Under the pieces are notes generated by a model, which did no database searches, was not told the origin of the DNA, and saw only the letters and a list, made by a program, of their open reading frames with translations. Position numbers and translations under genes: made by a program. This document shows, one piece after another, positions 8,107 to 16,575 of a DNA stretch of 58,840 bases; position 1 is the stretch's first letter, and each line of letters opens with the position of its first letter. Origin of the DNA: JBHEMK01 sp046262635. Lineage in GTDB: Bacteria > Actinomycetota > Thermoleophilia > Gaiellales > Gaiellaceae. The stretch spans positions 1-58,840 of the forward strand of contig JBHEMK010000141.1 of the NCBI GenBank assembly GCA_046262635.1, in the 5' to 3' direction.

Positions 8107-10608
8107 TTGACGAAAGGGGCGTTTCTCCCTTGTATGCAGGGCTTATGGGCCGTAGGCCTGCCGGCTGATGCTCAGCTTTCTCGGCTAATGGGATCTTCTG
8201 GGCAGCTTGCGTGGACGGTACCTATCGGGCCGTTCGCCGCGATGATCGAGGCGATCGACGCGGAAATCGCCGCGGTTGGGCGCGAGGCGGGGCGAAGCTT
8301 CGACGTCACCGGCGGGCGACGCGTACACAGGACGATCGGCAGCGCGCTGTACACCTTCACGGCGGAGCTGCAGGTTCCGCTGGCGCCTGAGACGCCCGTT
8401 CTCGTCCGGCATGCCGGACGACAGCATCGTGGCGTACTCGCAGCCGTGGATGACTTCCATGTACTCGTGCATCTGAGCGAGGACGCCGGGGAGGCTATCT
8501 CGACGGCAGCCATCACGAGTCAGCCCGCCTTCATCCTCGAATCGCTTCGACGGCGCCTGATCGCGACGGCGTCCGCCGGGCGAGCTGGACTGCCGACCGC
8601 CGGTATGGCCGGCGCTCTCGCCGGGACGGGCCCCGTGCGGTCGGGCTCCGATCTGGAGCGGGCGACCGACGCGCAGTCGACACTCGCGCGCCTCGAGGAT
8701 CCAGCACTCGTTCCGAATCCGGCCCAGCTCCGGGCGATGGCGCGAGTCGCCGGCAGCGACCTCCATTTCGTGTGGGGTCCCCCTGGTACCGGCAAGACCG
8801 CGAACCTTGCTCAGATCGCCCGCATGCTTGTTGATGCCGGAGATCGCATTCTCGTCCTGGCGCACGCGAACGTCGCCGTCGACGTTGCGATGTTGCGGAT
8901 CGCAGAGACCTTCAGGGAGAGTTCGGATCTCGCAGGCGGACGGATCATCCGGGTCGGCGCGCCGCACCATCAGGACGCACTCCGTCGCGAGGAGATCCTC
9001 CTCGACGGGGTTCTCGCCAGGCGGGATCCCGGCGGCACGCTCGAACGGCGCAGGCTGGAGGAACGCCGTCGCGGGCTTGCCGCCCGACTCCGCGCCACGA
9101 CAGACGACCGCGAGCGAGATGCGTTCGCCGGTCAGCTTGCAAGCGTCCGCGCGAGGCTTGGCCCACTCCGGCAGCGGTACAAGCGCCTGTCCGATGACCT
9201 GATCAGAGAGGCCGTTGTCGTTGGGGCAACACTTTCCCGGTTCGTCCTCTCCGAGGTGCTCTGGGAGCTGCGACCGGACGCCGTGCTCCTGGACGAGGCG
9301 AGTATGGCATCGATTCCCTGGGTGCTTGCCGCGGCGACGAGAACGACCAAGCGCCTTGTCGTCCTCGGCGACTTCCGCCAGCTTCCTCCGGTCTGCGTTT
9401 CACAGCAGGGCGGTGTGCACGCCTGGCTGGGGCGGGACGCGTTCGATCTAGCCGGCATTCGCGAGCGGATCGATTCGGGCGAGGACGACGAGCGAGTCAC
9501 GCTCCTGGACACGCAGTACCGGATGGCGAAGCCGATCGGCGAAGCGGTCAGCAGGCTGGCGTACGGCGGCCGGCTCCGCACGGACCCGACCGCTGCGGGG
9601 GAGGCGGCGCTGCTGGCCGACGGGGAGCCGTACCCCGGAGAACCGCTGCTCCTCGTCGACACCTCGCTGTTGCACTCGGCTTGCCAGCTCGAAGCGAAGC
9701 TCGGCTCATTCTCGCGCGCCAACACCATGCACCTGCTTCTGGTGCTTTCGCTTGCCCGCGTTCTGGGGCGGCCCAGCGCGCTGGTCTCTCCTTACCGGGC
9801 CCAGGCGCGGCTTCTTGCCGCCGGTGTCCGCGATCTCGCGCTCGAGAACGCGAGCGCTGCGACCGTGCACCGGTTCCAGGGATCGGAACGGGACGTGGTG
9901 ATCCTCGACCTCGTCGATTCTCACCCGCAGGACACGCCGAGCAGACTCACGGGCTCCGATGTCGACATGGCCCTGCGCCTCGTCAACGTCGGCATCTCGC
10001 GGGCCAAGGGAAAGGCCATAGTCCTCGCGAACTGTGAGTTCGTCGAGAGTCGATTCGCACCACAGGCACCGGTGCGTCGCTTGCTCGACCTCTGCAGGGA
10101 GTACGGCATGGCCATCACGCCGTCTGCCTCGGACGTCGCGGAGGCATTCGGACCCGGAGGCATCGAGTGGAACGACGACTGGCAGCAGCTCTCTCGCCGT
10201 CTGATCGAGGAGGTTGGGACTGCGGCGCGGTCGCTCGTCGTGAACGTGCCGCGCGACTTCCCTCTGCCGGGCGGCTTGATCGCCGCGATCGCTGCTGCGA
10301 GCAGGCGTGGCGTCCGCGTGACGGCTTTCGGGCCCGCCCGTTTGCTCGAGCAGCTCGAGGAGGGATCGGCGGATCTGAGGCTCCTCACCCGTCCCGGATT
10401 CTTCGCAAGTGTGGATCGCGGCAGTGCATACGTCGCAGGAACGCCGTTCAGCATCGGCGCCCGGGCATGCGGCAAAACCTTGCCAGGATTACTCGAGTCG
10501 CTGCTCGTCGGGGAGCGTGCTCCTCATGCCACCACCCGGGAGGAGCGCCCTGCTCTCGAAGCTCGAAGAGCGCTCGGGCGCCCGCCGACCGATCTCCCGC
10601 CGGCCTGA
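8107..10608 (+). CDS. UPF1/DNA2-like superfamily 1 helicase with C-terminal PLD-like domain
   Basis: This 833-residue protein has an N-terminal ~200-residue region I cannot assign, then a full SF1 helicase core: Walker A GPPGTGKT (224-231), Walker B DEAS (396-399), motif III GDFRQLPP (421-428), QYRM (470-473), then TVHRFQGSERDVVILDLV and VNVGISRAKGKAIVLAN for motifs V and VI. The order and motif forms match the AAA_11/AAA_12 (UPF1/DNA2/SMUBP2-like) group. Residues ~690-800 look like a phospholipase D-like fold (ALVVNVP-type strand, RRGVRVTAFGP) but no HxK motif is visible, so nuclease activity is not expected from it. A TTG at 8107 is the earliest start; an ATG at 8134 or 8188 is also possible. 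It lies 62 bases upstream of another helicase gene, in the same direction. Confidence 0.85.
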   Translation: MTKGAFLPCMQGLWAVGLPADAQLSRLMGSSGQLAWTVPIGPFAAMIEAIDAEIAAVGREAGRSFDVTGGRRVHRTIGSALYTFTAELQVPLAPETPVLVRHAGRQHRGVLAAVDDFHVLVHLSEDAGEAISTAAITSQPAFILESLRRRLIATASAGRAGLPTAGMAGALAGTGPVRSGSDLERATDAQSTLARLEDPALVPNPAQLRAMARVAGSDLHFVWGPPGTGKTANLAQIARMLVDAGDRILVLAHANVAVDVAMLRIAETFRESSDLAGGRIIRVGAPHHQDALRREEILLDGVLARRDPGGTLERRRLEERRRGLAARLRATTDDRERDAFAGQLASVRARLGPLRQRYKRLSDDLIREAVVVGATLSRFVLSEVLWELRPDAVLLDEASMASIPWVLAAATRTTKRLVVLGDFRQLPPVCVSQQGGVHAWLGRDAFDLAGIRERIDSGEDDERVTLLDTQYRMAKPIGEAVSRLAYGGRLRTDPTAAGEAALLADGEPYPGEPLLLVDTSLLHSACQLEAKLGSFSRANTMHLLLVLSLARVLGRPSALVSPYRAQARLLAAGVRDLALENASAATVHRFQGSERDVVILDLVDSHPQDTPSRLTGSDVDMALRLVNVGISRAKGKAIVLANCEFVESRFAPQAPVRRLLDLCREYGMAITPSASDVAEAFGPGGIEWNDDWQQLSRRLIEEVGTAARSLVVNVPRDFPLPGGLIAAIAAASRRGVRVTAFGPARLLEQLEEGSADLRLLTRPGFFASVDRGSAYVAGTPFSIGARACGKTLPGLLESLLVGERAPHATTREERPALEARRALGRPPTDLPPA

Positions 10609-10670
10609 CGCACTTTTTGTCGATGGCGCGAGCCAGGCGCCTCTTCGGACTATCGTCCAAGGGCTGATCG

Positions 10671-12485
10671 ATGGCCTTTCTCATCCCCGACAACCTTCGC
10701 AGCCGCGTCGATGTGCCGGTCACCGTCCGCAGGGTGGCGACCGCGCTCAAGAACGGCCTCGACGACGAGGCCGTCGTCTGGTTCGAGCCGCTCTTCGACT
10801 CGGAGGGCAGCAAGCCGCATTTTGTCGTCCTGATGCCTGACAACGGCATCGCGCTCCTCGAGGTTCTCGAGGTGCGGGCGAACAAGCTCCTCGGCGCCAT
10901 CCGGGGGCGCCTTCGGATCGTGCGGGACGACGCGGAAGCCGAGGTCGAGCAGCCACTGGCTCGGGCGGAGGGGTTCGCGGCGATGCTCCGCGAGCGGATC
11001 GCCGCGGAGCCGCGGCTGGACGGAGTGAGAATCGCCGTGGGGGCAGCCGCGGTCTTCCCAGCCCTCGAACGTTCGGACGCCGAGGAGAGAGAGCTCGAGA
11101 AGATCCTGGACCTCGACCGCTGCGTCTTCCGGAGCGAGGTCGAGCAGGGCGTGGCTGGCGACACCCCGAGCCCGCTCCACCGGCGATTCGTCCAACTGCT
11201 CGGGGCGTCTTCGCCGATCGAGGGTGAACGACTCGACGTCCTTCGAGGTCTCGTCCAACCCGAGATTGTGATCGACGCCCCCGGTGACGATCACCAGCTC
11301 GCCATTTTCCGCGCGCCCGAAGGCGAGGCCCTCGTTCGCGTGTTGGATCAGCAGCAGGAAGCGCTGGCGAAGGGCATCGGCGAGGGGCATCGCGTCGTCC
11401 GCGGGGTCGCGGGCAGCGGCAAGACCCTCATCCTCGTCTACCGGGCGAAGCTCCTCGCCCAGATGTTTCCGCAGCACCGGTTCTTGCTCACCTGCTACAC
11501 GCGCTCGCTCGCTAGCGTCCTTCGGACGTACCTCGAGGACTACCCGAACGTCCACGTGAAGCCACTCAATACGCTGATCTGGCGCGCGATCAAAGACGTC
11601 GGGCTGTCGGATCCTGGGTTTCAGGACGACCGCACCGGCGAGCAGCGAGCGGCCGTTGGCCTCGAAGCACTCCAGCGCGGCGCGCTGGCGCGGTACCGGG
11701 CGGTGTTCGTGGACGAGGCACAAGACTTCGGTCCCAACGCGCTGCGCTTCGCCGTTTCCCTTGCCGACGAGAGGTTCAACGACGTTCTGATCGTCGCCGA
11801 CGCGGCTCAGAACGTGTTCCGGCAGACGTTTAGCTGGAGAGATGCCGGCATCCAGGCCCAGGGGCGGACGAGGATCCTCCGGCGAAACTACCGCAACACG
11901 CGAGAGATCCTCGAGCTTGCCCATGCCTTCCTGCTCCCGGAAGGTGCAGACGCCGATCTCATTGACCTGGACGATGAGACCGTCATCGTGCCGCCCGAGG
12001 CAGCAGTGCGTCAGGGGCCCGTTCCCGTCCTCGTCTACTGCGACCGCACGAAGCTGGTCGAATGGGTGGTCGCAGAGGCGAAGCGGCACAGCGCAAAACG
12101 CTCGGCGCCGAAGACACTTGCATTTCTTTGTATCGGGAACCGTCAGGCGATCGAGCTGGAACGCGGGCTCCGGAGCGAGAAGGTTCCGTTCTTCTTCGTG
12201 ACCGATCCCCAGAACGAGGAGAACAAGGAGCGGGTGGCGGAGGCGCTCGAACCGATCATTCTCTCGACCGTGTACAGCGCCAAGGGTCTCGAGTTTCCGT
12301 CCGTCGTGCTCTGCTGCACGCCCCGCGCGAAGCAGACGCTGGAAGAGCTGCGAAGCACGCTTTATGTGGGGATGACTCGAGCGACCGAGTGCCTGACCGT
12401 TCTTGCCGAACCCGACCATCCCCTGGCAACAGACCTTCGTCTGGCGGCGGGCGAGCGCGGGCGAATAGACGTCGACGCGTCTTGA
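10671..12485 (+). CDS. UvrD-like superfamily 1 helicase with degenerate NERD-like N-terminal domain
   Basis: Residues ~20-130 resemble a NERD (nuclease-related) domain. In active members a strand with D and an EVK motif build the site; here the lines read KPHFVVL (H50 where D is usual) and LLEVLEVR (E64 kept, L66 where K is usual), so the nuclease may be dead or altered. The helicase core follows: GVAGSGKT (245-252), DEAQDF (348-353), a DAAQNVF motif, RRNYRNT, TVYSAKGLEFPSVVLC and TLYVGMTRA near the end. UvrD-like enzymes are 3'-5' DNA translocases in repair or defence. The ATG start follows the upstream helicase stop by 62 bases. The pair is probably an operon and may act together on DNA. 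Confidence 0.87.
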   Translation: MAFLIPDNLRSRVDVPVTVRRVATALKNGLDDEAVVWFEPLFDSEGSKPHFVVLMPDNGIALLEVLEVRANKLLGAIRGRLRIVRDDAEAEVEQPLARAEGFAAMLRERIAAEPRLDGVRIAVGAAAVFPALERSDAEERELEKILDLDRCVFRSEVEQGVAGDTPSPLHRRFVQLLGASSPIEGERLDVLRGLVQPEIVIDAPGDDHQLAIFRAPEGEALVRVLDQQQEALAKGIGEGHRVVRGVAGSGKTLILVYRAKLLAQMFPQHRFLLTCYTRSLASVLRTYLEDYPNVHVKPLNTLIWRAIKDVGLSDPGFQDDRTGEQRAAVGLEALQRGALARYRAVFVDEAQDFGPNALRFAVSLADERFNDVLIVADAAQNVFRQTFSWRDAGIQAQGRTRILRRNYRNTREILELAHAFLLPEGADADLIDLDDETVIVPPEAAVRQGPVPVLVYCDRTKLVEWVVAEAKRHSAKRSAPKTLAFLCIGNRQAIELERGLRSEKVPFFFVTDPQNEENKERVAEALEPIILSTVYSAKGLEFPSVVLCCTPRAKQTLEELRSTLYVGMTRATECLTVLAEPDHPLATDLRLAAGERGRIDVDAS

Positions 12486-12770
12486 GGCAGGGCGTCCGGG
12501 GCGCGGTCTCGCCGCGTCACGGGCATTCCCGAGACAGCCGCACGCGCAGGTATGTTCAGCACTTCTCCTCCGGCGGTGCCGCCGGAAATCCGCGAGGATC
12601 AGCGCGTCAAATCGCGGCAGCTCCCGGCGAGCGCGGACCGACCCGTGTCGGGAGCAGGCGGGCGCCGATCGAGGAAAGCGCGGGCGTGCGAGCCGCCCGA
12701 CTCTGGCCTTGCGTCCAGGCGTCAGCCATAGAGCACGGCGACGTCCGCGGGCGTCATTAGTCTCCCCGGC

Positions 12771-14432
12771 GTGTCAGGCGCCGCGATCGTCCAGAGCGAC
12801 CGCTCAGTCCTCCTCGAGGTGGCTCATCCCGACTTCGAGCGCGCTCGGGTCGCACTCGCCACGTTCGCCGAGCTCGAGAAGAGCCCGGAGCGCGTCCATA
12901 CCTACCGGATCTCCGCGGTGTCGCTCTGGAACGCGGCCGCGGCCGGTCTCGGCGCCGACTCGATCGCCGCGACGCTCGTCGAGCTTTCCCGCTACGACGT
13001 CCCGCAGGCGGTCCTCGCCGACGTCCGTGACCTCTGTGCGCGCTACGGCCGTTTGCGCCTGCTCGCGGGCGAGGACGGATCCCTGCGGCTCATCGCAGAC
13101 GACGCCGCGCTCCTCGTCGAGGTGAGCAGGGCGCAACCGGTCGCGGAGCTGCTCGCCGGCCGGGTGAGCCCGACGGAGGCCGTTTTGGCGGCCGCCGCCC
13201 GCGGGCCGCTCAAGCAGGCCCTGATCGGGCTCGGCTGGCCGGTCGAGGATCTGGCGCCCTACGAGGACGGTGCACCGCTCGCGCTCGCGCTCGCCGAGAG
13301 CCTCGAGCTGCGTCCGTACCAATGCGCGGCCGTGCGGGCGTTTGCCGAGGCGGGTGCGGGCGTCGTCGTCCTGCCCTGCGGCGCCGGCAAGACGGTGGTC
13401 GGTCTGGCCGCGATCGCAGGCCAGCAGGCAGAGACCTTGGTGGTGACGAGCAACTCCGCCTCGCTCTCGCAGTGGCGGAAGGAGCTGGCAGCGAAGACGA
13501 CCCTGGCACCGGAGGCGATCGGCGAATACTCGGGCCAGCGGAAGGAGATCCGGCCAGTAACGCTGACGACCTACCAGATCCTGACCCACCGGCCGCGGCG
13601 CGACGGCCCGTTCCCGCACCTCGAGCTGTTTGAGCGTCGTGATTGGGGCCTCGTGGTCTACGACGAAGTCCACCTCCTGCCAGCCCCGGTGTTCCGCGCG
13701 ACGGCAAGGATCCAGGCGCGTCGCCGCCTCGGCCTCACTGCGACGCTGATTCGCGAGGACGGCGCCGAGCCGCTCGTCTTCTCGCTGGTCGGGCCGAAGC
13801 GCTCTGACGCCGCCTGGCGAGCGCTCGCGGAGGAGGGCTGGATCGCGGGCGCCGAATGCGCCGAGGTACGCGTGCCGCTCGAACCGGGCCGGCGCCTCGA
13901 GTACGCCCTCGCCGGCGAGCGCGAGCGCTTCCGGATCGCGAGCGAGAACCCGGCCAAAGACACTCTCGTGCGCACAGTCCTCGGCCGGCACCCGGGCGCC
14001 CAGGCACTGGTGATCGGGCACTACCTCGATCAGCTGGCGCGCCTCGCGGAGCGACTCGATGCGCCGCTCGTGGTGGGCGAAACCCCGCGACGTGAGCGCG
14101 AGGCGCTCTACGACGCGTTCCGCGCCGGCGAGCTGCCGGTCCTCTGCGTCAGCAAGGTCGCGAACTTCGCACTCGACCTTCCCACCGCGAGCGTCGCAGT
14201 GCAGGTGTCGGGCACGTTCGGCTCGCGTCAAGAGGAGGCCCAGAGGCTGGGCCGCCTCCTGCGGCCGAAGCCCGGCGAGAACCGGGCCTGGTTCTACACG
14301 CTCGTTTCGCATGAGACGTGCGAGCAGGAGTACGCGCACAACCGGCAGCGTTTCCTCGCCGAGCAAGGGTATCGCTATTCGGTCCTGGCGCCGGCCGAGC
14401 TGTACACACCGGCCGAGTCGCTCGCCGCATGA
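12771..14432 (+). CDS. XPB/Rad25-type superfamily 2 helicase
   Basis: The 553-residue protein has an N-terminal DNA-damage-recognition-like region (~1-170), then an SF2 core: RPYQCAAV (Q motif, ~181), LPCGAGKT (201-208), YDEVHLLP (DEVH, ~297-304), GLTATL (321-326) followed directly by REDG, which is the RED motif of XPB, and motif VI SRQEEAQRLGRLLRP. XPB opens DNA in eukaryotic TFIIH; bacterial versions are ATP-driven DNA unwinding or repair enzymes. The GTG start at 12771 follows a 285-base gap from the UvrD-like gene, so it may have its own promoter. The stop overlaps the next start (ATGA), tying it to its partner gene. Confidence 0.92.
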   Translation: MSGAAIVQSDRSVLLEVAHPDFERARVALATFAELEKSPERVHTYRISAVSLWNAAAAGLGADSIAATLVELSRYDVPQAVLADVRDLCARYGRLRLLAGEDGSLRLIADDAALLVEVSRAQPVAELLAGRVSPTEAVLAAAARGPLKQALIGLGWPVEDLAPYEDGAPLALALAESLELRPYQCAAVRAFAEAGAGVVVLPCGAGKTVVGLAAIAGQQAETLVVTSNSASLSQWRKELAAKTTLAPEAIGEYSGQRKEIRPVTLTTYQILTHRPRRDGPFPHLELFERRDWGLVVYDEVHLLPAPVFRATARIQARRRLGLTATLIREDGAEPLVFSLVGPKRSDAAWRALAEEGWIAGAECAEVRVPLEPGRRLEYALAGERERFRIASENPAKDTLVRTVLGRHPGAQALVIGHYLDQLARLAERLDAPLVVGETPRREREALYDAFRAGELPVLCVSKVANFALDLPTASVAVQVSGTFGSRQEEAQRLGRLLRPKPGENRAWFYTLVSHETCEQEYAHNRQRFLAEQGYRYSVLAPAELYTPAESLAA

Positions 14433-16213
14433 CCGCGCGCGAGCTGTTCGAGGGAGCGCCGAAGACGCACCGCCGTGCTGTAGCCCGGGCGCTCGAGCTC
14501 GGGAACGGGGCGACGGGGGCCCAGGTCGCCGCAGCTCTTCTCGACACCGAGCGGCTCGGGGGCCTCGTGGCCGCGCTTCCCTCGTCCGCCCGCGCGCTGG
14601 CCGGACGGCTGGCGTTCGGCGACGGGATCCTCTCCCGCTACGGTGCGAGGGGCTCCGACGTGCCCGCACAGGAGCTCGAGCAGCACGGCCTCCTGTATGT
14701 GTTTGCGTCGACGTCGTGGTCGCACGAGTACGTCCTGCCGGCCGACCTCCGCGGCCCGATCCGGCGTGCGCTCGCTGGTCTCTACACGCACGCTCTCGCT
14801 GCGGGAAGCGCTGACCGCTTCGTCGCTGCCCCGCTCCAGACGGCACACGACGCCGCTGTGCTCTCGGCCTTCCTCGAGCGCTCGCCCGCCCGCGTGAAGG
14901 CCGGCGGGGACATCTATCAGCGCTTCTGGCCGAAACTCGCTGCCTCCCTGCCGCTGCTCGACGGCCTCGAGGACGACCTCGTCGAGGACCGCGTGGAGCT
15001 CGCCCTCTGCTTCCTGCGTGAGGCCGGCTTGCTGCGTGTGCGGGTCGACGATCGGCCCGGCGGCGACGGCCGGCGCGAGCTCGTGCCTGCCGGTGACCTC
15101 GCGTCAGAGCTTGCGGCGGACTGCGACGAACTGCGCGGCCGGCTGATCGCTTCCGGCGGGCGAGCAGCCGCCACCATGGCAGCCGAGCTCGCGGGCGCGC
15201 ACGCCGGGCACGTGGTCGAGCTCGCGAGCTTCGGGCGGGCACTCCGCAGCCTCTTCGAGGAATCGGGGGCACGCGTTGACGCTGGTTGGCACGACGAGGC
15301 CCTCGCACTCCACGGCCTCCTGCCGCTCTGGCTCGCAGGTGGTGTGGAACTCGGACTCGATGCCCAGGGCCGGGCAGCAGCAGCCCGGCTCGAAGCGGTC
15401 GGGCCCGTACCGACGCGCGGTGCCCCGGCGGTGTGTCAGAGCAACTTCGAGCTCGTCCTCCTCCGGCCGGCCTCGCCGCTCGAGCGGCTCGCGCTCGAGC
15501 GCCTCTGCGAGCGGGAGCGGGGGCAATCACACGTCTACCGTCTCACGAGGAAGGCGGTGCAGGCGACCGCGTCGAGCGGCCTCGGCAGCGAGGGCCTCCT
15601 GACTCGCCTGCGCCAGCTCGCCGAGGCGCTGCCTCAGAACGTGGAACGCTCCGTGGCGGAGTGGTCAGCCTCGACCCGGAGCTTCCGGCTCCGTTCGGCC
15701 CTCTTCCTCGATGCCGGCGATCCCGCCGCGGCTGACGAGCTTGCCGCCGGCGCTCTGCGCGGTCTCGTTGCCGAGCGGCTCGGGGACCGCTTCCTGGCGG
15801 TGGCGGCGGGGGACGTCGCCGCCCTCGAACGAAAGCTCGCCGCGGCCGGGCACACGCTGGAGCCCGGTCTCGACCGGGTGTCGGGCTCCTGGCACGAGAC
15901 GCCTGCCTCGACCGACGCTGACTACCTCTGGCGTCCGCTCAAGAGACGCTCGCCGAAGCCGCAGGGCCGGCAGGTCTCCGGCCTCGACCAGGCCCTCCCA
16001 TCGCCCACAACCGCCGCGCGCACGGTCATCGCCGACGCGCTGCGGTCCGCCAGCGACGTCGAGGTGGTGTACGCGGGTGAGGAGGCTGCGGCCGCCCGGA
16101 CGTTTACGCCGATCAGGCTCTCCAACCGCTCCATCGACGTCTGGTGCCACGACTGCGGCGGCACCCACACGCTCGCGCTCGACGAGATCGAGCACGCCCG
16201 CCTCGTCGCGTAG
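14429..16213 (+). CDS. XPB partner protein with Helicase_C_3 domain and WYL-like C-terminus
   Basis: The 594-residue product starts at an ATG overlapping the XPB stop (ATGA), which fixes this start although the frame is open further upstream. Residues ~330-470 match the Helicase_C_3 (XPB/Ssl2 N-terminal-like) domain: CQSNFELVLLRPASPLERLA, then YRLTRKAVQATASSGL and LPQNVERSVAEW. The last ~65 residues (EVVYAGEE..., FTPIRLSNRSIDVWCHD, ALDEIEHARLV) have the strand pattern of a WYL-type ligand-binding domain. Actinobacteria often pair XPB with a protein of this type, by analogy to the archaeal XPB-Bax1 pair, but no nuclease site is visible here. Probable role: regulator or DNA-contact subunit of XPB. 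Confidence 0.85.
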   Translation: MTARELFEGAPKTHRRAVARALELGNGATGAQVAAALLDTERLGGLVAALPSSARALAGRLAFGDGILSRYGARGSDVPAQELEQHGLLYVFASTSWSHEYVLPADLRGPIRRALAGLYTHALAAGSADRFVAAPLQTAHDAAVLSAFLERSPARVKAGGDIYQRFWPKLAASLPLLDGLEDDLVEDRVELALCFLREAGLLRVRVDDRPGGDGRRELVPAGDLASELAADCDELRGRLIASGGRAAATMAAELAGAHAGHVVELASFGRALRSLFEESGARVDAGWHDEALALHGLLPLWLAGGVELGLDAQGRAAAARLEAVGPVPTRGAPAVCQSNFELVLLRPASPLERLALERLCERERGQSHVYRLTRKAVQATASSGLGSEGLLTRLRQLAEALPQNVERSVAEWSASTRSFRLRSALFLDAGDPAAADELAAGALRGLVAERLGDRFLAVAAGDVAALERKLAAAGHTLEPGLDRVSGSWHETPASTDADYLWRPLKRRSPKPQGRQVSGLDQALPSPTTAARTVIADALRSASDVEVVYAGEEAAAARTFTPIRLSNRSIDVWCHDCGGTHTLALDEIEHARLVA

Positions 16214-16575
16214 GCTGCCTCTCAGCCCGGCGTCAGGAGCCACGACGCCTGCGAATGCTACGGCCTCCTGAAGCGGCATCCCGGCTTCTTCTGATATCCG
16301 ATCGTATAACGCGCCACGGGTGGTGGCGCACTGGATTGCCTCTGTTGAAGCAGTACGCCTGATGCCTGCGGCCTCCGTCGGTGGTGTTGAGCGCTCGTCG
16401 GAAGGTGCGCGTCTCTGCCCAGATCGATTGTCGGGCGCGCAGCTCGGGCGACGACCCTTCGCACGCTCGGCGGAGTCCAGCGTCGCACGGCAGGGGGGCA
16501 GACGCTTGCGGCTCCGAGGCCGGATCAGTCTCCGGCACCTACGCTTTGGTGCAGGATTCAGTTACGATCGCGCGC
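16214..16575. other. Intergenic stretch with a weak hairpin
   Basis: No gene is supported. A 7-bp G/C stem (GCGCCAC, 16311-16317; GTGGCGC, 16323-16329; 5-base loop) lies about 100 bases after the XPB-partner stop and could be its terminator, though it has no T-run. The last ~40 bases should contain the promoter of the C39-like gene, but I see no convincing -35/-10 pair. Confidence 0.4.

Noticed and set aside
12552..12731. Small frame of 59 codons between the UvrD-like and XPB genes
   Set aside because: No ribosome site, no similarity, composition like the antisense frames.
12804..15530. Open frame of about 900 codons on the minus strand across the XPB genes
   Set aside because: It is the antisense shadow of two well-supported plus-strand genes; composition is Arg/Ala-rich low complexity with no family motif. 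High GC makes such long false frames common.
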